From Candidatus Thiodiazotropha endoloripes (lineage in GTDB: Bacteria > Pseudomonadota > Gammaproteobacteria > Chromatiales > Chromatiaceae): a stretch of 64,000 nucleotides of DNA. How positions within the stretch are numbered: the stretch's first letter is position 1; the number at the start of each line of letters is the position of its first letter. Location: the NCBI RefSeq assembly GCF_001708965.1, contig NZ_LVJW01000007.1, positions 186,001 through 250,000 of the forward strand, in the 5' to 3' direction. Position numbers and translations under genes: made by a program. The notes under the pieces are model-generated. The model did no database searches, had not been told where the DNA came from, and saw only the letters and a list, made by a program, of their open reading frames with translations. Positions 55,610-64,000 of this stretch are shown here, one piece after another.

Positions 55610-56407
55610 ATGAAACTTATAACCAAAGGCAATCCTCTCCCTGGCTTTGTGAAGGCTATGATCATGGCGCCTGCTCTGTTGATGACATCAACCCTGCATG
55701 CTGAAGTGTCCAAACAGGACGCGGATATACAGAATGTGCGTAGCGGCATGAACAAAGTGCTGAAAAGCGGCGAGATCAGCAGTATTACACCCAGTGCTGT
55801 GGATGGCCTGTATGAAGTGATGGTTGGACCGCAGCTCTATTACGTCACCGCGGATGGTAAACACCTGCTGAATGGCAAGCTCTTCAATATTGAAAAGCGA
55901 CAGGATCTGACCACCCCGAAGATCTCCAGGGCCAAGGCGGTCTATATCGAGTCGATTGGTGAAGATAACATGGTTATATTTGCCCCCGAAGAGTACAAAC
56001 ATACCATTACCGTGTTTACCGATATCGATTGCGGTTACTGCCGCAAACTCCACGAGGAGATGAAGGACTATAACGATCTGGGAATCCGGGTGCGTTATAT
56101 GATGTATCCAAGGGCTGGCTTCGGCAGTGAATCCTTCCAAAAGGCTGTCTCCGTACTCTGTGCCGATGACAGGAACGAAGCGATGACCCTCTCCAAGTCG
56201 GGTGTGGAGATTCCAGTCAAGAACTGTGAAAACCCGGTTCGAGATCACTTTCAACTGGGCCAGTTGCTGGGTGTGAATGGAACGCCGGCGATCTTTCTAC
56301 AGAGTGGGGATATGCTGCCCGGTTATATTCCGGCCAAAAAGATGAGTTCCATCCTGAATGAGATGGATATGGAGCTGGCCAGTCGGAATGGTGCAGAGAG
56401 CCAGTAA
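55610..56407 (+). CDS. dsbC: DsbC-like thiol:disulfide isomerase
   Basis: 265 residues with a signal peptide (AMIMAPALLMTSTLHA). A dimerisation domain (about 25-95) is followed by a thioredoxin fold with the active site CGYC in TDIDCGYCRKLH, a second cysteine pair in VLCADD and VKNCEN, and cis-proline GTPAIF. It isomerises wrong disulfides in the periplasm and needs DsbD for reduction. Placement downstream of xerD follows the E. coli order, with yajQ inserted. Confidence 0.93.
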   Translation: MKLITKGNPLPGFVKAMIMAPALLMTSTLHAEVSKQDADIQNVRSGMNKVLKSGEISSITPSAVDGLYEVMVGPQLYYVTADGKHLLNGKLFNIEKRQDLTTPKISRAKAVYIESIGEDNMVIFAPEEYKHTITVFTDIDCGYCRKLHEEMKDYNDLGIRVRYMMYPRAGFGSESFQKAVSVLCADDRNEAMTLSKSGVEIPVKNCENPVRDHFQLGQLLGVNGTPAIFLQSGDMLPGYIPAKKMSSILNEMDMELASRNGAESQ

Positions 56408-56775
56408 AGATCAATCTGGCATGCTACTGGTGAGATTCACACAGAGTACATGTGATTAACTGAATCGGGTTGCGGGGATATCATGTCTATCCCCTGGTTT
56501 CGTGTGGGATTTGATCAGAGATCGATGGATTTCTGTGCTTCTAGCTTGATCAGGGAAGTGATTGAAATCCTGCAGCACAACAACTCGCTTACACTAATAA
56601 AGAGTCAGGGTCATGGATCCGCCCCAACCCTACCTGAAAAAAATGGACTAGTCTGGTAATTTACACAGTTGAGATTACCGGTCTGGTCCTTTATGTTTGA
56701 TCAGATCTTGATGTGGTCGTCTGCCGATCCATCAATCTTTGATCTCAATCAAAAAAAGCGGACTTGGGAGAGAGC
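56408..56775. other. Intergenic region before the PP2C gene
   Basis: About 365 bases with no recognised gene. GGGAGAG at 56766-56772 precedes a TTG start at 56776. The rest shows nothing that I can support. Confidence 0.5.
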
Positions 56776-57525
56776 TTGATTATAGAAGTGGCCATGCGTA
56801 CCGATAAAGGTATGGTACGAGAGCAAAATGAAGACGCAATCGGCGGTGACCCGGATCTCGGTGTGCTGATTCTGGCCGATGGTATGGGGGGAGCCAATGC
56901 CGGTGAAGTGGCCAGTGAACTGGCTGTCGATCTGCTGTCGAGCCAGCTGATCGTGGGCAGGACCAGTGAGACCATGCCTGATGAGTTATCCATGCGAGTG
57001 TCGATCGAGACGGTCAATCAGGCCATTCTGGAACTGGCTGAGCAAGTGCCCGAGTATCAAGGAATGGGAACAACCCTGGTGATGGGTGTGTTCGACCAAA
57101 ACAGTATTCGTTATGCCCATGTTGGTGATTCAAGACTCTACAGGTTACGCCAGGGCCGAATGGAACAGTTGACGATAGACCATACACTGATCCAGGAAAT
57201 GATTAATCTGGGTGACTTTGCCAATCTGGAAGAGGCGATGATGGCTGGCGTTCCCACCAATGTGCTTTCGAGAGCACTGGGATCCCAAACTGAGATAGTG
57301 TCTGATATTGCCGAATCGGAAGTTGAGCAGGGTGACCTCTATCTGTTCTGCTCGGATGGACTGACCGGTATGGTGACGGATGATGAAATGCAAAGTATTC
57401 TTGAAAACAAAAATCTGGATCTTGAGCAGCAGGTGAATGAACTGGTCGATTTTGCCTGTCGCTGTGGCGGCGTCGATAACATCTCAGTGATTGTAGTGCG
57501 GCCACAATTAAGCACTGAACAATGA
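56776..57525 (+). CDS. PP2C-family protein Ser/Thr phosphatase
   Basis: 249 residues from TTG 56776, preferred because GGGAGAG lies a few bases upstream; ATG 56794 and TTG 56764 are alternatives. Metal-ligand motifs of PP2C are all visible: VREQNEDA, ILADGMGGANAGEVAS, YAHVGDSRLY, CSDGLTGMV and GGVDNISVIVV. It removes phosphate from Ser/Thr residues of proteins in the cytoplasm. A FHA-domain gene follows 35 bases later, the typical reader of the same signal. No Hanks-type kinase is in the pair; the kinase-like gene at 25409 is exported and far away, so it is not an obvious partner. Confidence 0.93.
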   Translation: MIIEVAMRTDKGMVREQNEDAIGGDPDLGVLILADGMGGANAGEVASELAVDLLSSQLIVGRTSETMPDELSMRVSIETVNQAILELAEQVPEYQGMGTTLVMGVFDQNSIRYAHVGDSRLYRLRQGRMEQLTIDHTLIQEMINLGDFANLEEAMMAGVPTNVLSRALGSQTEIVSDIAESEVEQGDLYLFCSDGLTGMVTDDEMQSILENKNLDLEQQVNELVDFACRCGGVDNISVIVVRPQLSTEQ

Positions 57526-57560
57526 AAAAAGTGATAATTGAATACCTGGGTAGATGATGT

Positions 57561-58337
57561 ATGGAAAAACTCGTAGTTCTGAGTGACGATGAGTCCCCAC
57601 AAGAGTTTCCTCTTGTAGATAAACGACTGTTAATCGGACGGGATGCGACCTGTGATGTCTGTCTCGGCGATCGCTCGGTGAGTCGCCATCACGCTACTCT
57701 GCTGCGTGTCTTTCGTGGCTTTTCCATTGAGGATGAAGGCAGCACCAATGGTACCCGTGTGAATGGGGATGTGATTACGAAAAGGTTTCTCAAGCATGGA
57801 GACTTGATCGAAATCGGCAAGTACAACCTGCGTTATATTGCGCAACTTCCTCATCATGAGATGGAAGAGGAAGATCCGGATCGCACTGTGGTTATCAAAC
57901 CGGTTCAGACTACTCCGGCAGAAGCGGCTGCCACTCCGGCTCAACCGATCAAACCGGCAATATCCACGACACCAGTTGCTGATGATAAAGTAACGGTCGC
58001 AGCTGCTCTATCGGCGGAGAAACCTGCAATGAAACCGGCTGCTCCATCAACAGCACCCAGCGGCAGCCCGGCACAGAACGGTACGGCAAAAGTCCGTTTC
58101 CTTGAGGGTGATCATAAAGGCGAGGAGCGGGTGATTGATCGCTCCTTCTTCAGTGTTGGAAAACCCGGTGGTGACCTGATCCTGATCAATCATCGTCATA
58201 ACGGTTACTACCTGTTGAAGGTAGGTGGCGACAACGTGCCGATGATCAATGGGAAACCGATCAAGGCAGGTGGGGTTGAGCTGAGCAATGGTGACCGAAT
58301 CACCCTCGGGGAGCTCTCCCTTGAGTTTGTGGATTAG
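57561..58337 (+). CDS. FHA-domain phosphothreonine reader
   Basis: 258 residues. A canonical FHA domain fills residues 1-100, with LLIGRDATCDVCLGD, SVSRHHATL and EDEGSTNGTRVNG. A Pro/Ala/Thr-rich linker (about 115-175) connects to a second FHA-like fold (about 180-258) with FSVGKPGGDLILIN, NGKPIKAGG and ELSNGDRITLGE, which lacks the usual GR and SxxH residues and is probably non-binding. It pairs with the PP2C phosphatase gene upstream. Confidence 0.9.
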   Translation: MEKLVVLSDDESPQEFPLVDKRLLIGRDATCDVCLGDRSVSRHHATLLRVFRGFSIEDEGSTNGTRVNGDVITKRFLKHGDLIEIGKYNLRYIAQLPHHEMEEEDPDRTVVIKPVQTTPAEAAATPAQPIKPAISTTPVADDKVTVAAALSAEKPAMKPAAPSTAPSGSPAQNGTAKVRFLEGDHKGEERVIDRSFFSVGKPGGDLILINHRHNGYYLLKVGGDNVPMINGKPIKAGGVELSNGDRITLGELSLEFVD

Positions 58338-58390
58338 TGTTAACAGGCCTTAACCGCCCGGACAGAAGGAGCGTTGCCTCGATCGGCCCA

Positions 58391-58834
58391 CTAGTTGATA
58401 CTCTCACCTCTCGACGTGAACCGATAATCACTGCTGAGCAGTGAGGTCAAGCGCATGCAGTCGGCGAAGTTTGTGGTGTTTTCGAGAATGCCATGCTTGA
58501 TAACCCCTTCCAGCAGATCCTTGCCATCCCAGTTGGGATTGGTCAACTCAGACAGAAAACGGCTCTCCTGTGGATCGAGTTGACGGAATGTCAGCGCGGT
58601 ACCCCGGTGATTGATGCGGGTGACCTGTGCGGTCAATTGTATCGACTCGACCTGTCCCGGTCTCCTGAATAACACCCGGTAGTGATCGTTGAGCTTTGCT
58701 CCACTCAATGCGTTGACAAACAGGCCAGATTGGCTGATGTCGGCAATGGTCCGATTTTGGCTGACCCCATTGGCTTTGGATACAAAGGTGACCTGAAAGG
58801 ATGTTTTTGTTCTTGGATTTTTACGTGCATCCAT
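58391..58834 (-). CDS. PilZ-domain protein
   Basis: 147 residues. The cyclic di-GMP binding pattern RxxxR appears as RKNPR at residues 4-8, and DxSxxG as DISQSG near residue 33. The core domain covers about 1-105, followed by a helical tail of about 40 residues. GGAG lies eight bases before the ATG. It probably binds cyclic di-GMP and acts on motility or surface attachment. Convergent with the FHA gene. Confidence 0.88.
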   Translation of the reverse strand: MDARKNPRTKTSFQVTFVSKANGVSQNRTIADISQSGLFVNALSGAKLNDHYRVLFRRPGQVESIQLTAQVTRINHRGTALTFRQLDPQESRFLSELTNPNWDGKDLLEGVIKHGILENTTNFADCMRLTSLLSSDYRFTSRGESIN

Positions 58835-59057
58835 TGGCGTGACTCCGTCATCAAAGTGTCACATTCCAATTTAGGCTGTTGTAAAGCAATTGAATATAGT
58901 GGTGAATGCCCCTCGATATCAGGGATTACCATAATGTGCGCATCCTATCAAAAAGGTAAATATCATAGGATGTGACAGGCTCGCACCTCAGCTTGCCCGG
59001 TTCAATACAGGCAGAGCCACTGCTTACATGCAGATAAGTTCTTCAATAATCAGTAGA

Positions 59058-59267
59058 TCAATCCTTCAAACGAAATCCGATATCGATCGTCACCTGCCAG
59101 TGGGCGACCTGTCCATCTTCAATATGCCCGCGGGTCTCCACAACTTCAAACCACCCCATGTTACTGATGGTCTCGCCTGCCCGGGCAATGGCATTTCGAA
59201 TGGCATCGTCGCTACTGCTCTGGGAGGAGCCGACTAACTGAATCTTTTTATAGACATGATCGCTCAT
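59058..59267 (-). CDS. Dodecin, flavin-binding protein
   Basis: 69 residues, the usual size. It has the family pattern [19 protein letters not shown], then a Trp in [12 protein letters not shown] that stacks on the flavin and a Gln in [10 protein letters not shown]. Dodecins assemble into 12-mers and buffer riboflavin or FMN. GAGGTG precedes the ATG. It lies just downstream of mutS on the same strand, with 33 bases between. Confidence 0.93.
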   Translation of the reverse strand: MSDHVYKKIQLVGSSQSSSDDAIRNAIARAGETISNMGWFEVVETRGHIEDGQVAHWQVTIDIGFRLKD

Positions 59268-59300
59268 TAAACACCTCGGTGATTGTTACGTTTGGGGAAT

Positions 59301-61886
59301 TCAGGATTCACTGGATTCCAGTTTCTCTTTCAACAGATAGAGTTGCTCCAATGCCTGACGGGGGGTCAGCTGATCGGGATCGATCCGCTCCAGCAGGCTC
59401 TCCACGGCAGAGGGTTCGGCAGGCTCAGGAGAAAGGTTGAAAAGGGGAAGTTGGCTCTGCTGCTGTTCCGCATGTTTTTGCGCGCTGGCCTCAAGTTCCA
59501 GCAGCCGTTGCCTTGCCTTCTTGATTACGGTTTTCGGTACGCCAGCCAGGGTCGCCACCTGCAGACCGTAACTCTGGTTGGCCGGACCCTCTCTGACGGC
59601 ATGGAGAAAAACAATGCTCTCTCCATGCTCGACCGCATCCAGGTGAAGATTGGCAATTCCCGGATACTCTTCGGGCAGTGTGGTGAGTTCAAAATAGTGA
59701 GTGGCAAACAGGGTGAAGGCGCGCAGGTAGGTGGCCAGTTCCACAGCACAGGCCCAGGCCAGTGAGAGCCCGTCGAAAGTGGAGGTACCACGGCCCACCT
59801 CATCCATCAGCACCAGGCTCTGTTCGGTGGCGTTGTGCAGAATATTGGCGGTCTCTTCCATCTCAACCATGAAGGTGGAGCGACCACCAGCCAGATCGTC
59901 CGAGGCCCCGATACGGGAGAAGATCCGGTCGACCGGTCCCAGTTGTGCCGAGGCGGCCGGTACAAAGCTGCCCGCATAGGCGAGCAGGGTGATGATCGCA
60001 ATCTGACGCATGAAGGTCGATTTACCACCCATGTTGGGGCCGGTGATCACCAGCATCCGCTGCTGCTGGTCGAGGGTTACGCTGTTGGCGACAAAGGGAT
60101 CCTGACTGACCTGTTCAACCACTGGGTGGCGACCGTCCACGATTTTCAATCCGGGGTCGTCAACCAGATCCGGACGGACCAGATTGAGACTCTGCGCCCG
60201 TTCCGCCAGATTGCACAGTACATCCAGATGGGAGAGGCCTTCCGCGCACTGTTGCAGCGCGGACAGGGACTCAGCCAAACGCTCCAGCAGTTGATCATAG
60301 AGCAGTTTCTCCCGGCTCAGGGAGCGTTCTCTGGCACTCAGTACCTGATCCTCAAATTTCTTCAGCTCCGGGGTGATGAAGCGTTCGGCACCCTTCAGGG
60401 TCTGGCGACGTATGTAATCATCCGGCGCCTTGTCCGACTGGCTGCGGCTGATCTCAATGTAGTAGCCGTGCACCCGGTTGTAGCTCACTTTCAGATTGGC
60501 GATGCCGGTGCGTACCCGTTCCCGGCTCTCCAGATCGAGCAGAAACTGATCGGCGTTCTGGGAGAGGGCACGCAGTTCATCCAGCTCCGCATCATAGCCT
60601 TCAGCGATCACTCCACCGTCACGGATCAGCATGGGTGGCTGTTCGATGATTGCGGTCAACAGCAGCTGATACTGTTGCGGGTGTTCACCGATCTCCATAG
60701 CCAGGGATTGGGTCAGCGGACTGTCGAGACCTGCCAGCAGCGGTTGCAGCTGGGGCAGGGCGCCAAGTGCGTCGCGCAAGGTGGACAGGTCTCTGGGTCG
60801 GGCGCTCTTCAAGGCGATCCGGGAAAGAATGCGCTCGATGTCGCCGATGCCCTGCAGAATCTCCTGCAACGCCGGATAGAGATCGGACTCCAACAGTGCC
60901 TGGATGGTAGCGTGACGATTGGCAACCGTTGGTCGGTCCCTCTGTGGCTGACTGATCCAGCGCTTCAGTTTGCGGCTGCCCATTGCAGTGACCGTGCGGT
61001 CCATGATGCCGGCCAGTGTGTGTTGGGACTGTCCGCTGAGTGAGTGGATCAGTTCAAGGTTTCTTCGAGTGGCCCCATCGATAATCACACTCTGGTCCCG
61101 GTGCTCAACCTGCAGACCGCGGATATGGGGCAGTGCACCGAACTGGGTCTCTTCCACATACTGCAGCAGACAACCGGCAGCGCCCACGGCGGAGGGGTGG
61201 TCCTGGCAGCCGAAACCGCCCAGGTCCCGGGTGCCGAACTGCCTGCTCAGTAACTGTTCTGCAGAGTCGAAGTCGAAGTGCCATACCGGACGACGGGTGA
61301 TACCGCAATTAAGGCTGATGGTCTCTGGCAGGGACGACTCCTCATCAAGCAGAATTTCCGCCGGATTGAGACGCTCCAGCTCTCCTCCCAAAGCCTCCAT
61401 GGTGGCCACCTGCTGAATGGTGAAGCGACCACTGGCCAGGTCCAGAGCGGCCACTCCCATGCCATCCTTCTGTTCATTGACCGAGACCAGCAGGTTCTCC
61501 TGGCGCTCTTCCAGCAGAGCCTCATCGGTCAGGGTCCCCGGGGTAACGATACGCACCACCTTGCGTTCCACCGGCCCCTTGGTAGTGGCTGGATCGCCGA
61601 TCTGCTCACAGATTGCCACCGACTCCCCAAGTTTCACCAGCCGTGCCAGATAGCCTTCGGCCGCATGGTAGGGGACCCCAGCCATGGGGATGGGTTTGCC
61701 CGCCGACTGGCCCCGTTTGGTCAGGGTGATGTCGAGCAGTCGTGCGGCCTTCTCTGCATCGGCGAAAAAGAGCTCGTAAAAATCCCCCATGCGGTAGAAG
61801 ACCAGCATGTTGGCGTGTTCGCCCTTGATGCGCAGATACTGCTGCATCATCGGCGTGTGCTGCTGGCTTTTGGCGGCTTTTGTCAT
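59301..61886 (-). CDS. mutS: MutS, DNA mismatch recognition ATPase
   Basis: 861 residues (853 in E. coli). The N-terminal mismatch-reading motif is GDFYELF near residue 34 within [14 protein letters not shown]. The ATPase core has Walker [10 protein letters not shown], signature-like [12 protein letters not shown], Walker [13 protein letters not shown] and FATHYFELT. The C-terminal [19 protein letters not shown] segment is the tetramerisation tail. MutS starts mismatch repair with MutL. The next gene is a broken cupin on the same strand upstream. Confidence 0.98.
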   Translation of the reverse strand: MTKAAKSQQHTPMMQQYLRIKGEHANMLVFYRMGDFYELFFADAEKAARLLDITLTKRGQSAGKPIPMAGVPYHAAEGYLARLVKLGESVAICEQIGDPATTKGPVERKVVRIVTPGTLTDEALLEERQENLLVSVNEQKDGMGVAALDLASGRFTIQQVATMEALGGELERLNPAEILLDEESSLPETISLNCGITRRPVWHFDFDSAEQLLSRQFGTRDLGGFGCQDHPSAVGAAGCLLQYVEETQFGALPHIRGLQVEHRDQSVIIDGATRRNLELIHSLSGQSQHTLAGIMDRTVTAMGSRKLKRWISQPQRDRPTVANRHATIQALLESDLYPALQEILQGIGDIERILSRIALKSARPRDLSTLRDALGALPQLQPLLAGLDSPLTQSLAMEIGEHPQQYQLLLTAIIEQPPMLIRDGGVIAEGYDAELDELRALSQNADQFLLDLESRERVRTGIANLKVSYNRVHGYYIEISRSQSDKAPDDYIRRQTLKGAERFITPELKKFEDQVLSARERSLSREKLLYDQLLERLAESLSALQQCAEGLSHLDVLCNLAERAQSLNLVRPDLVDDPGLKIVDGRHPVVEQVSQDPFVANSVTLDQQQRMLVITGPNMGGKSTFMRQIAIITLLAYAGSFVPAASAQLGPVDRIFSRIGASDDLAGGRSTFMVEMEETANILHNATEQSLVLMDEVGRGTSTFDGLSLAWACAVELATYLRAFTLFATHYFELTTLPEEYPGIANLHLDAVEHGESIVFLHAVREGPANQSYGLQVATLAGVPKTVIKKARQRLLELEASAQKHAEQQQSQLPLFNLSPEPAEPSAVESLLERIDPDQLTPRQALEQLYLLKEKLESSES

Positions 61887-61901
61887 CAGGCGGGGAGACG
61901 A

Positions 61902-62184
61902 CTATTCAAAGGCGTAGTGCTTTTCCACATCCTTAAGGATCTCCCAGGTGCACTTCATGCCGGCCGGGAAGGTCACCAGGTCGCCGCAGCCGAACTCCTG
62001 GGGTTCACCCCCCCTCCGGGGTGACAATCACTTTGCCGCGCAGGAAGTAGCAGATCTCGGTCTGGTCGTAGCTCCAGTCGAATTTCGACACCTCCTTGCT
62101 CCAGATCGGCCAGTCGTAGACCCCCTGGATCTCCAGCTTCATGGAGGATGGGCGGTGTTCGCAGAGTATCTTTAACTCAGTCAT
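61902..62184 (-). pseudogene. Cupin (DUF861-type) gene interrupted by a +1 frameshift
   Basis: Reading from ATG 62184, the frame encodes a cupin N-terminal half (KFDWSYDQTEICYFLRGKV, then IVTPEGG) and stops with TGA at 62007-62005, inside a run of seven G (plus-strand C at 62008-62014). Removing one G restores EPQEFGCGDLVTFPAGMKC and a C-terminal half ending HYAFE before TAG at 61902, giving a normal 93-residue cupin. The span of 283 bases is one more than a multiple of three, as expected. It is either a real pseudogene, a phase-variable tract or a sequencing error. Cupins of this type are small beta-barrel proteins of unknown activity. Confidence 0.85.
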
Positions 62185-62828
62185 TTGTCTGTTTCGTTTT
62201 AGTCTTGGTGGGGAGCCAGCTATCGGTATGCGGCTAACAGTCAGACGGGAGAGTTTACCCTGAAAGGGGGAGCAGGTTAACCCGGGTTAATAATCAAAGT
62301 GACTTATGCATTTTTGTCATGGTTGAGGTCAGAGTTGTCAGAACCAATCAGGCTCTCAATGGGAATATGTAACCCCTTCCAGAGCTTAAGAATCAATCGA
62401 CAGAGGGCGCTTACGATTCAGTCCACTCAATGCGCTGCCAAAAGCATCTCAGCCTTTCAGCCTTTTCAGGATTCAGCCAAACAGCATAATGCAAATAATG
62501 CCTGACCTGGTTTTTTGTTTGTTTAGTTTACCCTCGGAGCTCATGATATCAGCCGTATACTTTTTCTTATGCAATCCAGCCCGGCAAGATGCAATAAACC
62601 GCCCCTTGGATCTTTGCCTGTTCCCAAGCAAGCTTTTCTAAAGCGCTGAAAGAATGTGCAGTGTCCTCTGTCTGGCTCGCACCAGAATAGGGCGAAAAGG
62701 TGCCTAACTCCCCCCCGTTTGTGCAGTTTCTGTGCGTATTTTACCCAGTATCCGGCCAATTCCCCTGGCCCAATCCTTGCGAGAACAATCTGATGTTCGA
62801 TAACTAAACCACATCATGGAGGTCTCTC
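62185..62828. other. Intergenic region with possible gene debris
   Basis: About 640 bases without an intact gene. On the minus strand, 62304-62414 encodes LWKGLHIPIESLIGSDN and a stop at 62304, resembling the end of HigA-type (COG5499) antitoxins, and 62411-62506 in another frame encodes AVWLNPEKAERLRCFWQRI and a stop. Neither has a start or full domain, so both look like remnants. GGAGG just before 62829 belongs to the next gene. Confidence 0.35.
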
Positions 62829-63944
62829 ATGTCGGCTGCACTCAGTCACCAGCACATGACGGTCAAACATGTGCTCAATCACGACATCATGCACTGCACC
62901 GCCGATGGTGTGCAGGGCAACCATCTCTACTCCGGCCGGGCCCTGGGCGTTACCGATCCTGGGGATATCATCCAGTTGCACCCCGATCTGCAGCCCCTGT
63001 GGCGGGATATCGAGTCCCATTACCAGCGGGTCGGCCTGCCCTACAGCCGCAACGTGATCTGGAACCTCGATCTGGGGCAACTGGCGCGACATGCGGGATT
63101 CCGCCCCTCGGTATTCTTTTACGGGCCTCACGAGGCCCGGGTATGGGGCGACTCGGGCTGGTTCGAGACGGTGGATTTCATCAACTCGAAGAACAACTTT
63201 ATGGCCCTGGCGGAGGAGTTGGGCGTCGACGCACCGAAAACCATCTGTTTCAATAGTGTGGACGCCGTCACGCCGGAGGCGCTTCAAGATGTCGTCTTTC
63301 CCTGTTATCTGAAAGCCGCGATCTCAGTGTCAGGGGTGGGCATCTATCGCTGCGACGACGGATCAGAACTGGCTCAAGCCCTGACCAAATTCGAACCTGG
63401 GGTGCCGGTGCAGATCCAGGAAGAGGTAATCGCCGAGAACTTTCTCAATCTTCAATACATCGTGGAGCATGGTCAGCTCTACCGTCTGGCCGCCACCGAG
63501 CAGATACTCGACGGCTTCGTCCACCAGGGCAACCGTCACCCTGCCTCCCACGAGCCCTGGGATATCGTCGAGCCCATGGCCGAGTGGATGGTCAAGCACG
63601 GCATGCAGGGCATCTTCGCCTTCGACGTGGCAGTGGCCCAGACCGATCGTGGCCTGCGCTTTCCCGCTATCGAGTGCAATCCCCGCTTCAACGGCGCCTC
63701 GTATCCCACCCTGATTGCGGCTAAGATGGGTATCCCCGAGTGGTACGCCGTCACCTTCTCGACCCGTCACCGCAAGCTGGCCGACATCGATCTCTCCGGA
63801 CTCGAGTACGACCACGAGAGCGGCCAGGGCGTGATCTTGGTCAACTGGGGTACGGTACTGGCGGGCAAGCTGATGTTCCTGATCGCAGGATCCGAGCACT
63901 ATCAGAAGATGGTGCAGCGGGAGCTTGCCGCACGACTCGACTGA
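62829..63944 (+). CDS. ATP-grasp family protein
   Basis: 371 residues with GGAGG about six bases before the ATG. The central and C-terminal parts show an ATP-grasp fold: phosphate-binding lysine in CYLKAAISVSGVGIYR, nucleotide-binding VQIQEEVIAENF, and metal-binding FAFDVAVAQ and IECNPRFNGASYPT. These enzymes ligate a carboxylate to an amine or thiol using ATP. The N-terminal 110 residues, with WDL-like NVIWNLDLGQLARHAG, are specific to this protein and may bind the acceptor. The substrate is unknown. Third-codon positions look more G/C-rich than in most of the window, hinting at a different history. Confidence 0.85.
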   Translation: MSAALSHQHMTVKHVLNHDIMHCTADGVQGNHLYSGRALGVTDPGDIIQLHPDLQPLWRDIESHYQRVGLPYSRNVIWNLDLGQLARHAGFRPSVFFYGPHEARVWGDSGWFETVDFINSKNNFMALAEELGVDAPKTICFNSVDAVTPEALQDVVFPCYLKAAISVSGVGIYRCDDGSELAQALTKFEPGVPVQIQEEVIAENFLNLQYIVEHGQLYRLAATEQILDGFVHQGNRHPASHEPWDIVEPMAEWMVKHGMQGIFAFDVAVAQTDRGLRFPAIECNPRFNGASYPTLIAAKMGIPEWYAVTFSTRHRKLADIDLSGLEYDHESGQGVILVNWGTVLAGKLMFLIAGSEHYQKMVQRELAARLD

Positions 63945-64000
63945 CTTTATCCCCGGCCCCGGCCGGGTTCGATCTGGATGTTTTGACACATGGGCCAACA

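Noticed and set aside
59835-61043. 402-codon antisense frame opposite mutS
   Set aside because: Shadow of mutS, whose ATPase motifs are intact; no ribosome binding site or known domain.

Overview
The window reads as a contiguous stretch of a Gammaproteobacterial chromosome. The xerD and dsbC pairing, the icd, mutS, yajQ, YcgN and DUF3549 sequences, and the E. coli-like phn cluster all point to that class. A complete inorganic-carbon concentrating operon (DabA with several NuoL/M-like subunits and a SulP anion transporter) suggests an autotroph. Together with many secreted proteins, my best guess is a sulfur-oxidising Chromatiales-type bacterium such as Sedimenticola or Candidatus Thiodiazotropha. 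That placement is inference; no rRNA, RuBisCO or sulfur-oxidation gene is in the window. No tRNA, rRNA, CRISPR array or insertion sequence was recognised.

Layout. 1-7.5 kb (+): C-P lyase operon phnG(partial)-H-I-J-K-L-M-N-P, almost entirely translationally overlapped, ending in an EamA-type transporter. 7.5-18.8 kb (-): sulP, nuoM-like, dabA, dabB/nuoL-like and two more nuoM-like genes, transcribed as one block facing the phn operon. 19.3-22.8 kb (+): a secreted RCC1-repeat protein and a chemoreceptor. 23.2-27.4 kb (+): a two-gene unit of exported proteins, the second carrying recognisable protein-kinase motifs behind a signal peptide and a repeat-rich linker. 27.5-32.7 kb (-): TetR regulator, RND adaptor and RND pump, with a 24-bp palindromic operator candidate. 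32.8-37.5 kb: CBS protein, an acetolactate-synthase-like enzyme with an aldehyde dehydrogenase, and a small membrane protein.

37.5-49.6 kb is a cluster of exported hydrolases that fits scavenging of organic phosphate: metallophosphoesterase, PhoX-like protein, a large nuclease with two endonuclease/exonuclease/phosphatase domains, a patatin-like lipoprotein, a beta-propeller lipoprotein and a PhoD-type phosphatase. With the C-P lyase at the left end, the window is rich in phosphorus acquisition.

50-62 kb is mostly housekeeping: icd, universal stress protein, DUF3549 and YcgN proteins, xerD, yajQ, dsbC, a PP2C phosphatase with an FHA protein, PilZ, dodecin and mutS. An AT-rich segment with DnaA-box-like sites lies upstream of xerD. 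From 61.9 to 62.5 kb there is decay: a cupin gene broken by one extra base in a homopolymer, and fragments resembling an antitoxin tail. The right end carries an ATP-grasp protein.

The most promising lead for an undescribed system is the exported kinase-like protein with its large partner (23160-27358). Next come the multi-antiporter DAB operon, in which one subunit lacks the usual transmembrane glutamate, the four-cysteine insertion in PhnK, and the DnaA-box/AT-rich element before xerD.
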